Assembly (NCBI GenBank): GCA_014529385.2 | Contig: CM043971.1 | Location: 87,988,340-88,052,339 of the forward strand | DNA from: Adiantum capillus-veneris | Lineage: Eukaryota > Streptophyta > Polypodiopsida > Polypodiales > Pteridaceae | DNA length: 64,000 nucleotides | Direction of reading: 5' to 3' | Shown here: positions 34,201 through 44,992 of the stretch, in pieces | Layout: each line of letters starts with the position of its first letter | Position numbering within the stretch: the stretch's first letter is position 1 | Position numbers and translations under genes: made by a program | The notes under the pieces: generated by a model | Seen by the model: only the letters and a program-made list of their open reading frames with translations | Told to the model about the DNA's origin: nothing | The model's database searches: none

Positions 34201-36443
34201 TACAAGATGTTATGTATTGTTCTAGACCAGTCTTCTGAGGTTTGTTTGCCTCCGATCATGTGGTAGAGAAATAGTAATGGGATCAAATCAAGGAGAGAAG
34301 GCGTGTTGCCATACCTTCCATAGTGAGGTGCGAGCCCAATGCCCATAATCAAGTCAAGAGGTGCTATAATCAAGTCAAGAGGTGCTTTTAATACAAACGT
34401 CAAGTAGGACGGCAAGGAGAGGAATGCTTTGAAGTTTGCATAAGACAAGATAGGAAGAGTGAAAGGGAGCATCAAGGCACCCCCTCGGGGAGAGCCCGCT
34501 AGTTATTTCAGCGGGTAGGTAGGCAAGTGAATAGCAAGGCAACGTTCTCACCAAATGTCAACACTCCAAAAAGGAGTTATAGGTTCTAAAAAAATGTAAA
34601 GGGGACCAGATATAAGGATCATTCTAGAAGGCACTCTATAAGGGAGTTAAAGGTTTTTTTTAAAAAGACAATTAGGGGCCGATCTTATGGGTCACCCCAA
34701 AAGGTTTTTGAGAAGAAGGTTTCAACTAGCCCAAGCAAAAGGATATTTATAGGATAGAGCTTCAATAGCCCAAGTAAGAAGTATTTCAGGTAGAGCCTCC
34801 TCAAGATGAAAAATTCTCATTTTTCTATGGAGGTTTGACAAGCCTTCACATAGCTCTCTAGATTGCAGAAAGGAGAGAAGGTGCAATTGCAATTAAGAAA
34901 CTTAAGCATTTCCATCTTCACTTTTAGCCACATATCATAGAACACAAACCTTCTTTTCTCATTGATGCCGACATTATTGACACCATTCCACTGTAGGAAC
35001 TCTATACCTATTTAGTCCATAACTTAAGATAGGAATTCCCGCCCATCTTCCCTTCTTAAGGAATTTTTTCTATTGTACATGGGAAAACTTTTCAAGAGTT
35101 TGTCAACAGAGGGGCTTGTTTAAAAATTCCCCCTCTATTGTCTCTTTGACAAAGTGGAAGGCTAGCTGTGCCTTTTTTATGAACCCTAACTTGCGTCACT
35201 ATGCTGCTTGCCCTAGTAGTGAAGCATGAGCTGGAAAGGGCTATGGTTTGACTCATCAGGGATTGGGAGAGTGGGCATTTCTATGAGAATACTGCTTCTC
35301 TTTGCCCTTCTCCAAGGATGGCTTCCTCAACCCCCTCTTACTTGCCTCGAGGTTTGGTGGCTACCTCTTTCTCTAGGAGGGGATCCTCGCTCGCCTGGTG
35401 GTCATCATTTCAACAAAATGATGGCATTTTTGCTTTGAGCTTGTTGTGTTGAGGCTCTGGGGATTCACTCTGTATAGAAAAAAGAATGCCATTTGTGAGT
35501 GAACACCCTTTATTTACCACTCGTAAATAAGGTAAATATGACTCCATTTTTATACTTATATTATTTTCAATTTAAAAGGTTATTATATCCCTAACTTATA
35601 AGATAAGATTTAGACTCAAGTGACCTTACATAACAAGATAACAAGATGAATAAAAGAGAGAATCCTCCCACATAGTTTCGAAGAAGAAACAAGATCATTA
35701 TTTGAAAATTATGTACTAAATAGTAACTCCTTTCAAAGAAAGAACTTGGATCTAGTAGAAAGAGGTGCTATTACCTGTTGTATCTAGACAGCTATTGTCT
35801 CACAAGTTGAGGATTTGAATGTTGCTCACTTGGGTATCCAGTTTTATATGAAGCACAATATTTCTCTTCCTTTCCCCGCTCCCCCCCCCCCCCCCCCCCC
35901 CCCCACCAAAAAAAAAAACCCACCAAAAACAAAACACACCACAAGAAAAAATAAAAAGTTTGACCACCCCCTCCCTTATTTTTAATTTTAGGGGGCTAAT
36001 TATTGTGGGGTAACCCTTAACTTATACGCTTATGTAGCCTTTGAAAAAAAACCCCTCCTCTACACTACGTGGTACAATAAATTTTCCCATTCAATCTCCT
36101 ATGGGTTGAGGCCCTTGAAGGTTGGGAGCATGCCCTTGTCTGGTGGTAGCAACATGCTCATGGCCGAACTCTCACCGTCAAAGTTTTCTTGTATGTCAGG
36201 TTATAGTCATGATGTTCAGTGAATCTTGATGATTCTCTCATCCATATGGTTACTACCTGCACGTAGGGCATGTGGGGTTGGATTGGAAAATCACCCAACA
36301 TGGTGGCACTTCCCCTAGCAGGTTTGGTCTCTTTTTATTTTTGGTTGTATGATGTTATGGTTGTAAGGGTGACTCCTTGTAAAGCCGGACTTTGTTATGT
36401 TGTTTTATGCATCCACGACTTGCTCCAAGCATGGATTCCAATG
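34201..36443. other. No gene recognised
   Basis: Mostly anonymous. The phrase ATAATCAAGTCAAGAGGTGC is tandemly repeated at about 34347 and 34367. A C-tract of about 25 bases lies at 35879-35904, followed by an A-rich stretch. Open frames of 70-92 residues on the plus strand (35226, 36270) show no family resemblance. Confidence 0.55.
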
Positions 36444-37010
36444 TTTTTTTTTTTTTTTTTAGATCACAATTGTGAGTACATTATATTAGCACAACAAAAC
36501 AATTACAAGTTCTTGTCATGCTCGTGTCAAGCCATGACAGCTCCCTAGGGTAACAAGGTCATCATGACATCGGCTGATAGGGGGGTAGTCATCCCATGGC
36601 AAGAGAAGAACTCATGCATTCACCCTAGAAAGTTAGTCATAGCGACGCTTAAGGCTTTGTTCCAATCATCTGCGTCAATCTGTTTCTTGATGGTAATAAT
36701 TGCCTCCCTACTTTCTTGGATTATCTTGATCGTGAACTTACCTGTTTCCAATGTGCTCTCAAAAATTTGACTATTCCTTGCCTTTCAAACTTGATGGAAA
36801 TAGCAATATCTCACAATTTGCATGATGATGAGTAGCACTTGACTCTTGAATACCTTCCCTCTCAAGAAAAGGCCATTCTTGCATAATCCTATTTTCCAAG
36901 TTTTTTGGATCCATTTGCACATTTTTCCATCTAGGCTACAAATCGCGGGGTACTCCTTGAAAAGGTGAGTGAGGTCGAGTCAATACTTACCACAAGGACA
37001 CCATATTTCC
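36444..37010 (-). mobile_element. Decayed LINE 3' end with ORF2 C-terminal remnant
   Basis: Minus-strand reading gives, with stops, CPCGKY, then LTHLFKEYPAICSLDGKMCK, WIQKTWKIGLCKNGLFLRGK and later SREAIITIKKQIDADDWNKA. This recalls the C-terminal zinc-finger and tail region of plant LINE ORF2 (CxxC, ExxxHLF, then Trp-rich). It ends in a non-coding stretch with the palindrome TCACAATTGTGA (36464-36475) directly before a 17-base poly(A) (poly(T) at 36444-36460). Only the last ~550 bp of an element remain. Confidence 0.55.
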
Positions 37011-37238
37011 CGCGTAATCGAGGTGATGCCCCCGTGGTAAGCATTGTTTTGTAGAACAGCTTATGCACACATCCACATTGTACGATAAGGTACCTTATAG
37101 CTACCATGCAATACGACAAAAGGCACGCTACCACACAACGCGCACACACATACACACAAAACACACACTCGGGTCGTGTGGTCAGATACTCCGCTACTAT
37201 CGTGCACTGCGACGCAGAGCACGCTCCCACACGACCCC

Positions 37239-37295
<57 letters not shown>

Positions 37296-37369
37296 TGGTG
37301 GTGGGGGGGGGGGGGGGGGTGGGTGGCTCAACAAAAAACAGTGGGCCCGATCGGGACACTCTATATATT
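37011..37369. repeat. GT microsatellite with adjoining G-tract
   Basis: (GT)n at about 37241-37293, then GGTGGTGG and a G-tract at about 37302-37319. CACACGACCC-like phrases flank it. All overlapping open frames are repeat translations. Confidence 0.8.
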
Positions 37370-38329
37370 TAGGTGCGGGCCCGTTGGGCATGCAGGGAAA
37401 TCAAAATACCCCGCGAGCCCACAAGGCAAACCATAAAGCCCGGCGAGCTTTTCGTGGGTTTCTATGTTGCTCTGGACCGGCTTGTTTGTGGTCATGTTAA
37501 GTGTGATTATGTAAATATGTCAATAAGACCTTGTGATCAGACAAAATTTTAAGTAATTACGTAAATATTAAATCCCTGATGGTGGCAAACCAAGATGTGG
37601 AAAGCAATCCTAGCATAGACAACCCAAGATGGTTATCATGTTTTTCTGTATATAGAAGTGTTTATATTTATTTTAAAATGTAGTCCCAAGGCTCTTCATT
37701 TGGTGCTCGTGTGGAAGTAATTGTACAACCTTGCCTTCTCATGATGGTTGACCTTTGACATCTTAAATAGTTTCTTGGATGGAACCTTTGCATCAACCTT
37801 ACTACCAACATATCCATCAGTCCTTTCTCCCTTACTTCTCCACTACATGCAATAGCTAATAGTCCTTATAATCTCTCATGTATTTCATATACAAATGTTT
37901 GAATTGTCAGACATTGTTGTTTTTAAGTGTTCTTGTGAAACTATATACTATCTAATCATATTCAAAAGAAAGTTTTATTTATCAATCATCATTGCTATTT
38001 TAAATGCTATATTTATAGAAGCCATAAAAATTATAACATATATGATATCACTTTTATACAACCGTAACAATATCTACACTAATGAACAACATTCTTGCAA
38101 AACCAAATGCTACATTTTCTCTAAAATTCACACTATGCTATTTCTCTATGTCTACAAACAGCTAATATACTTTCAATTTAAAAAGGTATATGCACACATT
38201 TTGCATATAAGAGGTTCATTTCAATCTTTTTAAAGAGCACGACGTTTCATCCTAGGAGTTGTTTTTATTGCATTTTGCACAATTAAACATAGCATTTTAA
38301 AGTGAAAACGGGTATCAACCTGAATGAAC

Positions 38330-39010
38330 ATTATCATGTCATCCACACTTTGCCTATATTTGGCACCTTTTGATCAAGGTTGCGAATCACAAACATAACG
38401 GGCATCATTACATGGTATGCATCCATTACACTCCTCCACCAAGCAGGCTTATTTATGGACCCACGTACACATGTAATTTTCTCTTTCACCTTTTTTTTCT
38501 GCTCAAGCTATCATTCCTCAAAGGACGTGCAATTGAAAGTGTCAATCGTAGTGCACTTATTGCGGAGGAGCGATTCCAATGTATAAAAGTGAGTGCAAAA
38601 TCGAGTTTCAGCAGGAAGTTTCAACATCATTGACATGCATGCTGTACAAAAATGGAGCACTCTTTCTCGTTTCAAGATGAATTTCACAACTTGTCTCGCT
38701 GTGTCAATTGTTTTAGCGAACTATGTGATTTCTTCACTAGTATACTAATCCTTCAACACCAAGTTTAAACTATGCATATTATAACCATTCACGAAAATGT
38801 GTGGAAAGCACTTTTTTATTAATTTGTTATCATTTTTACAGTTCTTTGCATTGTCCATGACTACTTGAATTTTAATTACATTAATCAAGACCTCAAAAAA
38901 GTATTTGTCACTTTTAATTGCCCAAAACTGTCAATCGCCTTTATCTCCCTGAGGACAAACCAGCATTACATTGATCAGTGGTCTTCTTTGAATATTTATA
39001 TTAGTAAATA
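38330..39010 (-). pseudogene. hAT transposase, catalytic and C-terminal part
   Basis: Minus-strand reading from right to left gives, in order: NIQRRPLINVMLVCPQGDKG, VVMDNAKNCKNDNKLIKKCF, PHIFVNGYNMHSLNLVLKD, then KLPAETRFCTHFYTLESLLR and PAWWRSVMDAYHVMMPVMFV with IRNLDQKVPNIGKVW. These match the hAT signatures around the DNA-strand-transfer Asp (VTDNA), the CxxH-like LNL block, the TRFxTxFxxLxSL block and the WWxxI...PxxxxLRxxD block. Stops and frame changes separate them, so the protein cannot be made. The domain N-terminal to this lies beyond the insertion at 39011-39690. Confidence 0.8.
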
Positions 39011-39690
39011 TGACGTACCTAAGTAGATAATTGAGTAGTTTACTTAATAGAGAGAGATAATTTTTACACATGAGAGATTATAGAGTAGAGAGAGAGAGCA
39101 CACACAATATACGTGGTTCACCCAATGTGGGCTACGTCCACGGGAAAGCAATCACTCAATGTCTTTAGAGTACTTCAAAACAAGAAGTAGATTACAAAGA
39201 GATTGTACCCTTTTAGAGCTCCCGCGATGCTTCACTCTCACCACCTCATATCAACTTCACAATGCTTCACAATCCGTTTTTGTGTGTAGAAGAGGCCTCC
39301 TTTTATAGACTAAAAGGGCTGCCCTCTCTCATGAGAGACAGTTGTGTGTAGCCGTCCTTGTGTTGACAAGTCCGACTTGGACTCTCCAATGCGTCCATGG
39401 GTGGCTACCCTTGAGAAGACAATTCCATCTTGAAATCGGCCGCCGGCCATTGAATTCGGCCACCGACCACCGGCCATTGAATTCCTACCACCGGCCATTG
39501 ACTATCGCCACCGGCCAACCGATCGGCCGTTTTTTGACCACTTTCCAACCATCGTCCGATCATAATATTCCGACCAAAAAGAATATTCCAACTGGCCGTG
39601 ATAATTTTGGTTTTCGGCAAGTGATTTTTCTTCACACACAATGGCTTCTCCTCATAACGTGGGCCTTACAAATGTGCGTTTTTAATACAA
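39011..39690 (-). mobile_element. LTR-like insertion inside the hAT transposase
   Basis: It separates the two hAT coding parts. It contains ATACGTGGTTCACCCAATGT and GGCTACGTCCACGGG (39110-39142), a phrase common in short plant LTRs of the copia or TRIM type. The minus strand starts TGTAAGGCCCACGTT (rc of about 39656-39670), and the other end is near TGACGTACC (39011). A minisatellite of CCACCGGCCATTGAATTC-like units is at 39440-39515. The exact ends and the duplication were not resolved. Confidence 0.5.
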
Positions 39691-39835
39691 AAAATTACAA
39701 GAAGTAAATTAGGCTTCATACTTTAACACATTAGACCAACCAGTCACTCACAATTATGTAGCATGAAAGTGATATATTCCCAAGAATTATTTTGAAAACA
39801 GCTCTTTGATTTCGATGTAATATTTGTCCAAGAGA

Positions 39836-40483
39836 TCAATTTGTGTCGTGTGATATGAAGGGACTGAAAAGCATGCACCAAATTTCATCAATTTTTTTCC
39901 ATGCAGTCTTCCAATGATTGTTGTCTACCATGACTAGAGCACTTCCAGTGAAAAAAATTGCTTTGGCGAGTGCAGTTTGTGCTTCTTCTAGCAACTGCAT
40001 TCGAACGCTTTGATGGAATGATTTTTGGCGCATTTGTCCAAGTCCATCTTCATTGTGGTGCTTAAAAGGAACACTGCTTGGCATTTCTTCTCCTTGTGAA
40101 ACCTGTTCTGCAGAATTAGGTGGTGTCACCACAGGATTATGAGAGTTGATATTTGACTCTGTCTTCTCTTGACATGCATCCATAACAAAGCTATGTACCT
40201 GCTGTTTCTTGCCACCCTTTTTGGCGAGCTCTTCTCTCAAACGCTTTGCAATTGCTGGCGCCTGAGGATGTTCACATTTTTTTACAATTCTTTTTAATGC
40301 TACCCAAGAAATGGTCCCTAATACGTGGTGCATCACTTGATTTTGTGGTGACGCAAAATTTGCATTTTCACTCCATATATCGATCGCATATGTTGTGAGC
40401 ATAATCCCACTCTTTGCCAGGGCCGTTTTATTCTTTGCTTTCTTCGTACCACTTGTGCTGAAATTTTGATCCATTGCTTTCAA
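39836..40483 (-). pseudogene. hAT transposase, N-terminal part
   Basis: A 215-residue minus-strand frame from Met at 40483. The last part, QTALAKAIFFTGSALVMVDN followed by NHWKTAWKKI, matches the hAT ARxIxxxGxPFxxVExxYW block. The N-terminal third (HHVLGTISWVALKRIVKKCE, IAKRLREELAKKGGKKQ) corresponds to the BED-finger region, but the metal-binding Cys pairs are not apparent. It joins in sense to 38330-39010 once the insertion is discounted. Its start may not be the original. Confidence 0.7.
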
Positions 40484-41620
40484 TTTAATATTGAAGGCAT
40501 AAGAACTAGATGTTTAGTTTTTTAAGTCTTTTTTTTTCTTTTCAATATATATTAGAAAAATGATCACTAAGAAAGCAATCAAATCTACGTAGTATGAGAT
40601 TTGTAATGCACTCTAGTCAATCCACATATCGAACACATATGTTGTAGCAAACATACACATTGCAATGCACTCTCTACATGGCATTATGCATACAACAATG
40701 CTATGAGTTTATCAATGCAATTATAAATATAATGATTAGTTCTACATCCTTTTTGATTTGCAAACAATGAGACATATCTATTTTCAAATGCTATAAAGCA
40801 TAATCAATTTTTACACTGAAACGATAATAATTATTTGCAAAACACACACAAAAGCAATTATATCTATGATTGGTCATCTCGTGCACTCCCTGTATAAACC
40901 AATTCATAAAAGGATTATAGCTCTCATATTGTGCAGTGACAATGTATATCAAATCAAATCTATGATGGTATAAAATGCAAAACTTCAAAGATCTTTATAT
41001 ACCCAGCACACTAGTACAGGGCATCCGACCCTTGACTATCGACTCGACATTTACATATGCTCTTCTTTTAAAACCAACTTCAGCCCTTTTATGGACCAAT
41101 GGCTTCATCACAATGAGCACGACTCTCCAAATTCTTAATTGTTTTCGCTTCATATCTTAATGTTCGTTGAAGGATTTAATATTTTTAGAAGTGGTTACCG
41201 TATTAAGAATCATGCTTGGCCCAAAAAAAGGACATGTGACTCTGTAACCTTAGGTTATCACAAGGAGATGATTGTATTCGGCGCTCGCATACACTCCCCA
41301 GGGATTTGCCTAGTCAAAATGCCAAAGTTAGAAGAGGTTTTACTTTATATAATTATGTCCATCGAGCTTTTTTATTTTCCTAACGAGCCCGTCGGAAAAA
41401 ATACATTACCCAATGGGCCCGATGGGAATATAGAAAAGCTCGATGGGCCCGCAAGGAAAATAATTAAACCGGGTGGGCTGATTGGTTCTAGTGGTTTTTG
41501 CAGGTCATCAAAAATATCATGTTAACAATTAACGTGATCACGTCTTTTTCATGTGTAATTACTTGTGTTATTAACGTAATCACACGATCGTGATCACATC
41601 AATAAAATCCGTGTTTGCCA

Positions 41621-43850
41621 TTAATATACCATGGGGTTTGTAGAGTAACAAAGCACCTCGATTTGGATCGTCACATTGAAGGACTCTAATAGTAGGTCAA
41701 GGCCTTCTCTTTAAGTAGAGGAACCACTTGAATATTCAGTTCAAAGATTGCTCAAGTGCAGTAGAACATCAAGGGTTGGTGCCATGGGTGATTGGTGAGA
41801 CTTGGGAAGGTTAAATGGCAAAGTGACTAGAGACGCACTTTGTTGGTACAATGAATGGTAGAGGAAAGTGGGAAAACCCAAGGAGTAGGTAACTCAGAAG
41901 GGCACATTTGATAAAGGGGTGTTGTATCTTCCGGACTTGTGTAGTGTAGGCCTCTCTTCCTGTAGTAGATATGAGCCCTTTAACTCCTAGACGACAACCA
42001 ATATTAGCAATGCACCTCTTATTTTCAAAACAAGTCGTAGTAAAAGAGCATGCAATGATGCTTCCCCTTGTGCTTTAGCATAGGGTCATTCTTAGTTTCC
42101 TTCCATGAGACTCCACGAAGCGCCTCATGACATGTGAAAAGTTTTAAAATCAATCCCTATGCTCTTTGGTATCATTATCCAAGATGGTCTTCATATTGGT
42201 GGAATACTCCTTAAGCTTGTTGATTGTCTGTTGCACATTCTATTGAGCATAGATTCTAAATTATGCAATAATACCCAGTTGTATGAGGATGAGACTTCCA
42301 CCACTGGCACCCTTATCTAGGGCACTGAGGTCTAGTGGTGCACGTAGCCTATCCACATATACCATTGAAATAAGGGGAAAATCCCATCCTTGAGATACAT
42401 CAGAATGTATAGATAAGAGATGTGAGGTGCACCAAAAAAAGTACTTGCACCACTAGCGTGTCCGTAGTTTGCAAGCCATTGTAGACTCTGCATTCTTGCT
42501 AGCTTTGTTGTGTTCTTCAAAGGATAAAGTTGGGCAGGGGAGAGAGATGTAAAAGTACATACAAAGATTCAAAACCCATATTTTGTCACAATGATCAAAT
42601 GCCGTACTACATGGAGTGGGTGCATACACCATAGGCAACAGCTTTTCTTCAAGCACAAACTTCCAAGCAAAATAAGGAAGAACAAAACCTTGTTACTTGC
42701 CACCATCACCTAGCAAAAAAACACACAGTTAGTTTATGAAGGTGAAAAGGAGGTGTCATAACGCCTGATCCACAAATAGGACACACAATGTATCTCTATC
42801 TTCAAACTCTCATGCAAAGGATGATCTTGATAATAAGTAGAGGAAGGTAGAAGAAAGGGCCTAGGAGTTTTTCTATCAACTTGTGAGAAGAAGAAGAGAA
42901 TTTTAACTTGTGAGAGAGTTTGTCGATGGCCACTACGGCTCTTTTTGGCTTAAAAAATATTCCTCAGTGTCTCGGCTGCAATTTCTTCAAGGTAATGAGA
43001 AAGTAGTGGGAGAAGAGTTTTAAACCAAAATTCAGTGGGGGAGAGAAGGTTCATAGAGGTAAGTCCTGTACCCATGCGGATAACAAATCGCAAGTAAAAA
43101 GGGGGGTAGGGGGGTATCTACCCTCAAGACTAAAGCACACGAGTCTTAAATGACACCCCTGGTGATGGGTTCCACAGAGAGGAGTGTGTGTGTGCGCGCG
43201 CGAATTGGCTGAGTGGGCACAATCCTGTAAAACTAGTCAAAGAGAAGCTTCAGCTAAGAAAAAAGAAAAGAGGAAACCTTGCCTAATTTTTGACTAACAT
43301 AAATGTGGGTTTCTTTCACAAAATTGAATTGAATGCGCATGGTTTTGTCCGAATCCGCCACCTCCTTTTCCTTTGTGCGCTCATAAGAGCCCTCTATTTG
43401 ACTTTGATGTCAAAATTTAGGATAATCACCTTGAGTAATTTCCTTTGATTAGTTTCTTGAGTAAGGAGTTTCTGCCCACATGTACTTAACCATGCCAAAA
43501 TTGTCTGCCATGATTGGAAAATGTTAGCAGACTCGGAAATATTCTTTGATTTTAGCTCATAATTTTCAAAGAAAGCTTACACACGTCACTTGACCAGCAT
43601 TTAAAAACAGAGAAAGATAAAAAATTAAATCAAAAAAATTACACGAGGACTTAAAAAAGGGGCCCATTTCCAAAATTAACAAGGTTTACAAAATTTGTAT
43701 GCTTCTCCCCCTTCTGTTCCAATTTCCAAAGCATGTTTTTGCAGCTTATGCCAACGGAGAAAGCAAAAGCAAACCCCAACAACAAAGGACGGGTCAGTGA
43801 ACTATCAACAAGCCAAAAACCTTCATAGAAGATCACAATAAATGCATAGA
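41621..43850. other. Intergenic DNA downstream of ATG11; no gene recognised
   Basis: Over 2 kb without a supported frame on either strand. Short minus-strand frames of 61-67 residues (42332, 42453, 43651) match no family known to me. The composition is AT-rich with a few GT-alternating tracts (43184-43202, 43870-43910). Confidence 0.55.
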
Positions 43851-44040
43851 TCTATCTGACGACCTCTCCACACACACACAGAACATAGTGGTGCGTGTGC
43901 GCATGCATGCACACGTGAGATAGGGGAGAAAGAGAGAATTGCAAAGATGTACACGCCCATATTATGAGCAAAAGCCCCATTCCTTTGTACAAGTTTAGGG
44001 TGTAGAGTTTAGAATGTACAAGTCGATTAGTAAGCTTTAA

Positions 44041-44128
44041 GAATACAATTATGTACAAACAATAAGACTAGATCTCTGGGCACACTAGCTGCAGCAATAG
44101 GATGAAGCACAAGACAAAACCCTCAGGC
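44041..44128 (-). other. ATG11 proximal 3' flank
   Basis: Downstream of the stop the transcript strand reads TTATTGTTTGTACATAATTG (rc of about 44045-44064) with TGTA motifs about 65-85 nt after the stop, which fits a plant poly(A) region. No AATAAA was seen in this short stretch. The end of the transcript is inference. Confidence 0.35.
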
Positions 44129-44901
44129 TCACGTCGCACTACCTGAAGACATTGGAAGACACGGCAACCGGTCAGGTACCATAGCCAACGTCACAACAAA
44201 ATACACAGTTCCATAGGGTAAGCCATAAGGATTGTTTCCAGCAGCTGTTGATGAGATATCTGTGAAGCTATTAATCATTTGATTAGGCGGAACGAGCGGC
44301 CGTACAACATTCCGCTCAATGTGTACTATTTGACCAATTATGTACTGTGGCCTCTCGCGAAGATTTTGAAGGAAAAGAGCCACTGATTCATCCGACAAAT
44401 AATAGTTTGGGCAGCCCCGATTTATGGCTTCATAAAACCCAGACCCATTGATGGAGAACATCGCTAGCTCATGCACTTGGAAACGCGTGTAGCAAATCTT
44501 CTGTTTATTGACCTGCTTGCAAAAAGGCGGACATCACACCTTCATATACCCTTCAAATAGAGCTTGAACGTGAACCTCTTACCTGCTTATCCAGCTTTCG
44601 CTTCGCGTACTGATTTTTCAACATTTCCACCTTGCTCTCTAGCTCTGTCGCTAGCTGACCCTTGCTCGTTTCGACCAAGGAGCAGTGCTCAAGCAGGTCT
44701 GCTTGTTGCTGAGCTAGCTTGCCCACCCTCTCTGCAAGTCCCTTGACGCACACACAGAAATCAGCTGTACCATCGTCCCCTCCTTCATTGCTGCTCCACA
44801 AAAAAATAAAATACAGTTTTAACATTCTCGGACTCAAAGCCATGAAGATAGAAGTTGGTGCAAATGTAAAGATGGACACAAAACTAACACATCCCCTGTG
44901 T

Positions 44902-44992
<91 letters not shown>

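Larger units (their letters stand above)
37370..41620 (-). mobile_element. Decayed hAT DNA transposon (limits approximate)
   Basis: A hAT transposase remnant on the minus strand (38330-40483) lies between two areas rich in GGGCCCG/CGAGCCC motifs (about 37375-37460 and 41370-41475), which resemble the clustered subterminal motifs of Ac-like hAT elements. The two clusters appear in direct, not inverted, orientation, and I could not identify terminal inverted repeats or an 8-bp duplication. The true ends may differ, or two elements may be involved. Confidence 0.55.

Noticed and set aside
35226-35438. 70-residue plus-strand frame
   Set aside because: It starts with a plausible Met but has no recognisable domain, and the surrounding DNA looks like repeat remnant.
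41139-41525. 128-residue plus-strand frame
   Set aside because: Its last third is a translation of the GGGCCCG-type motif cluster at the hAT end; no protein family fits.
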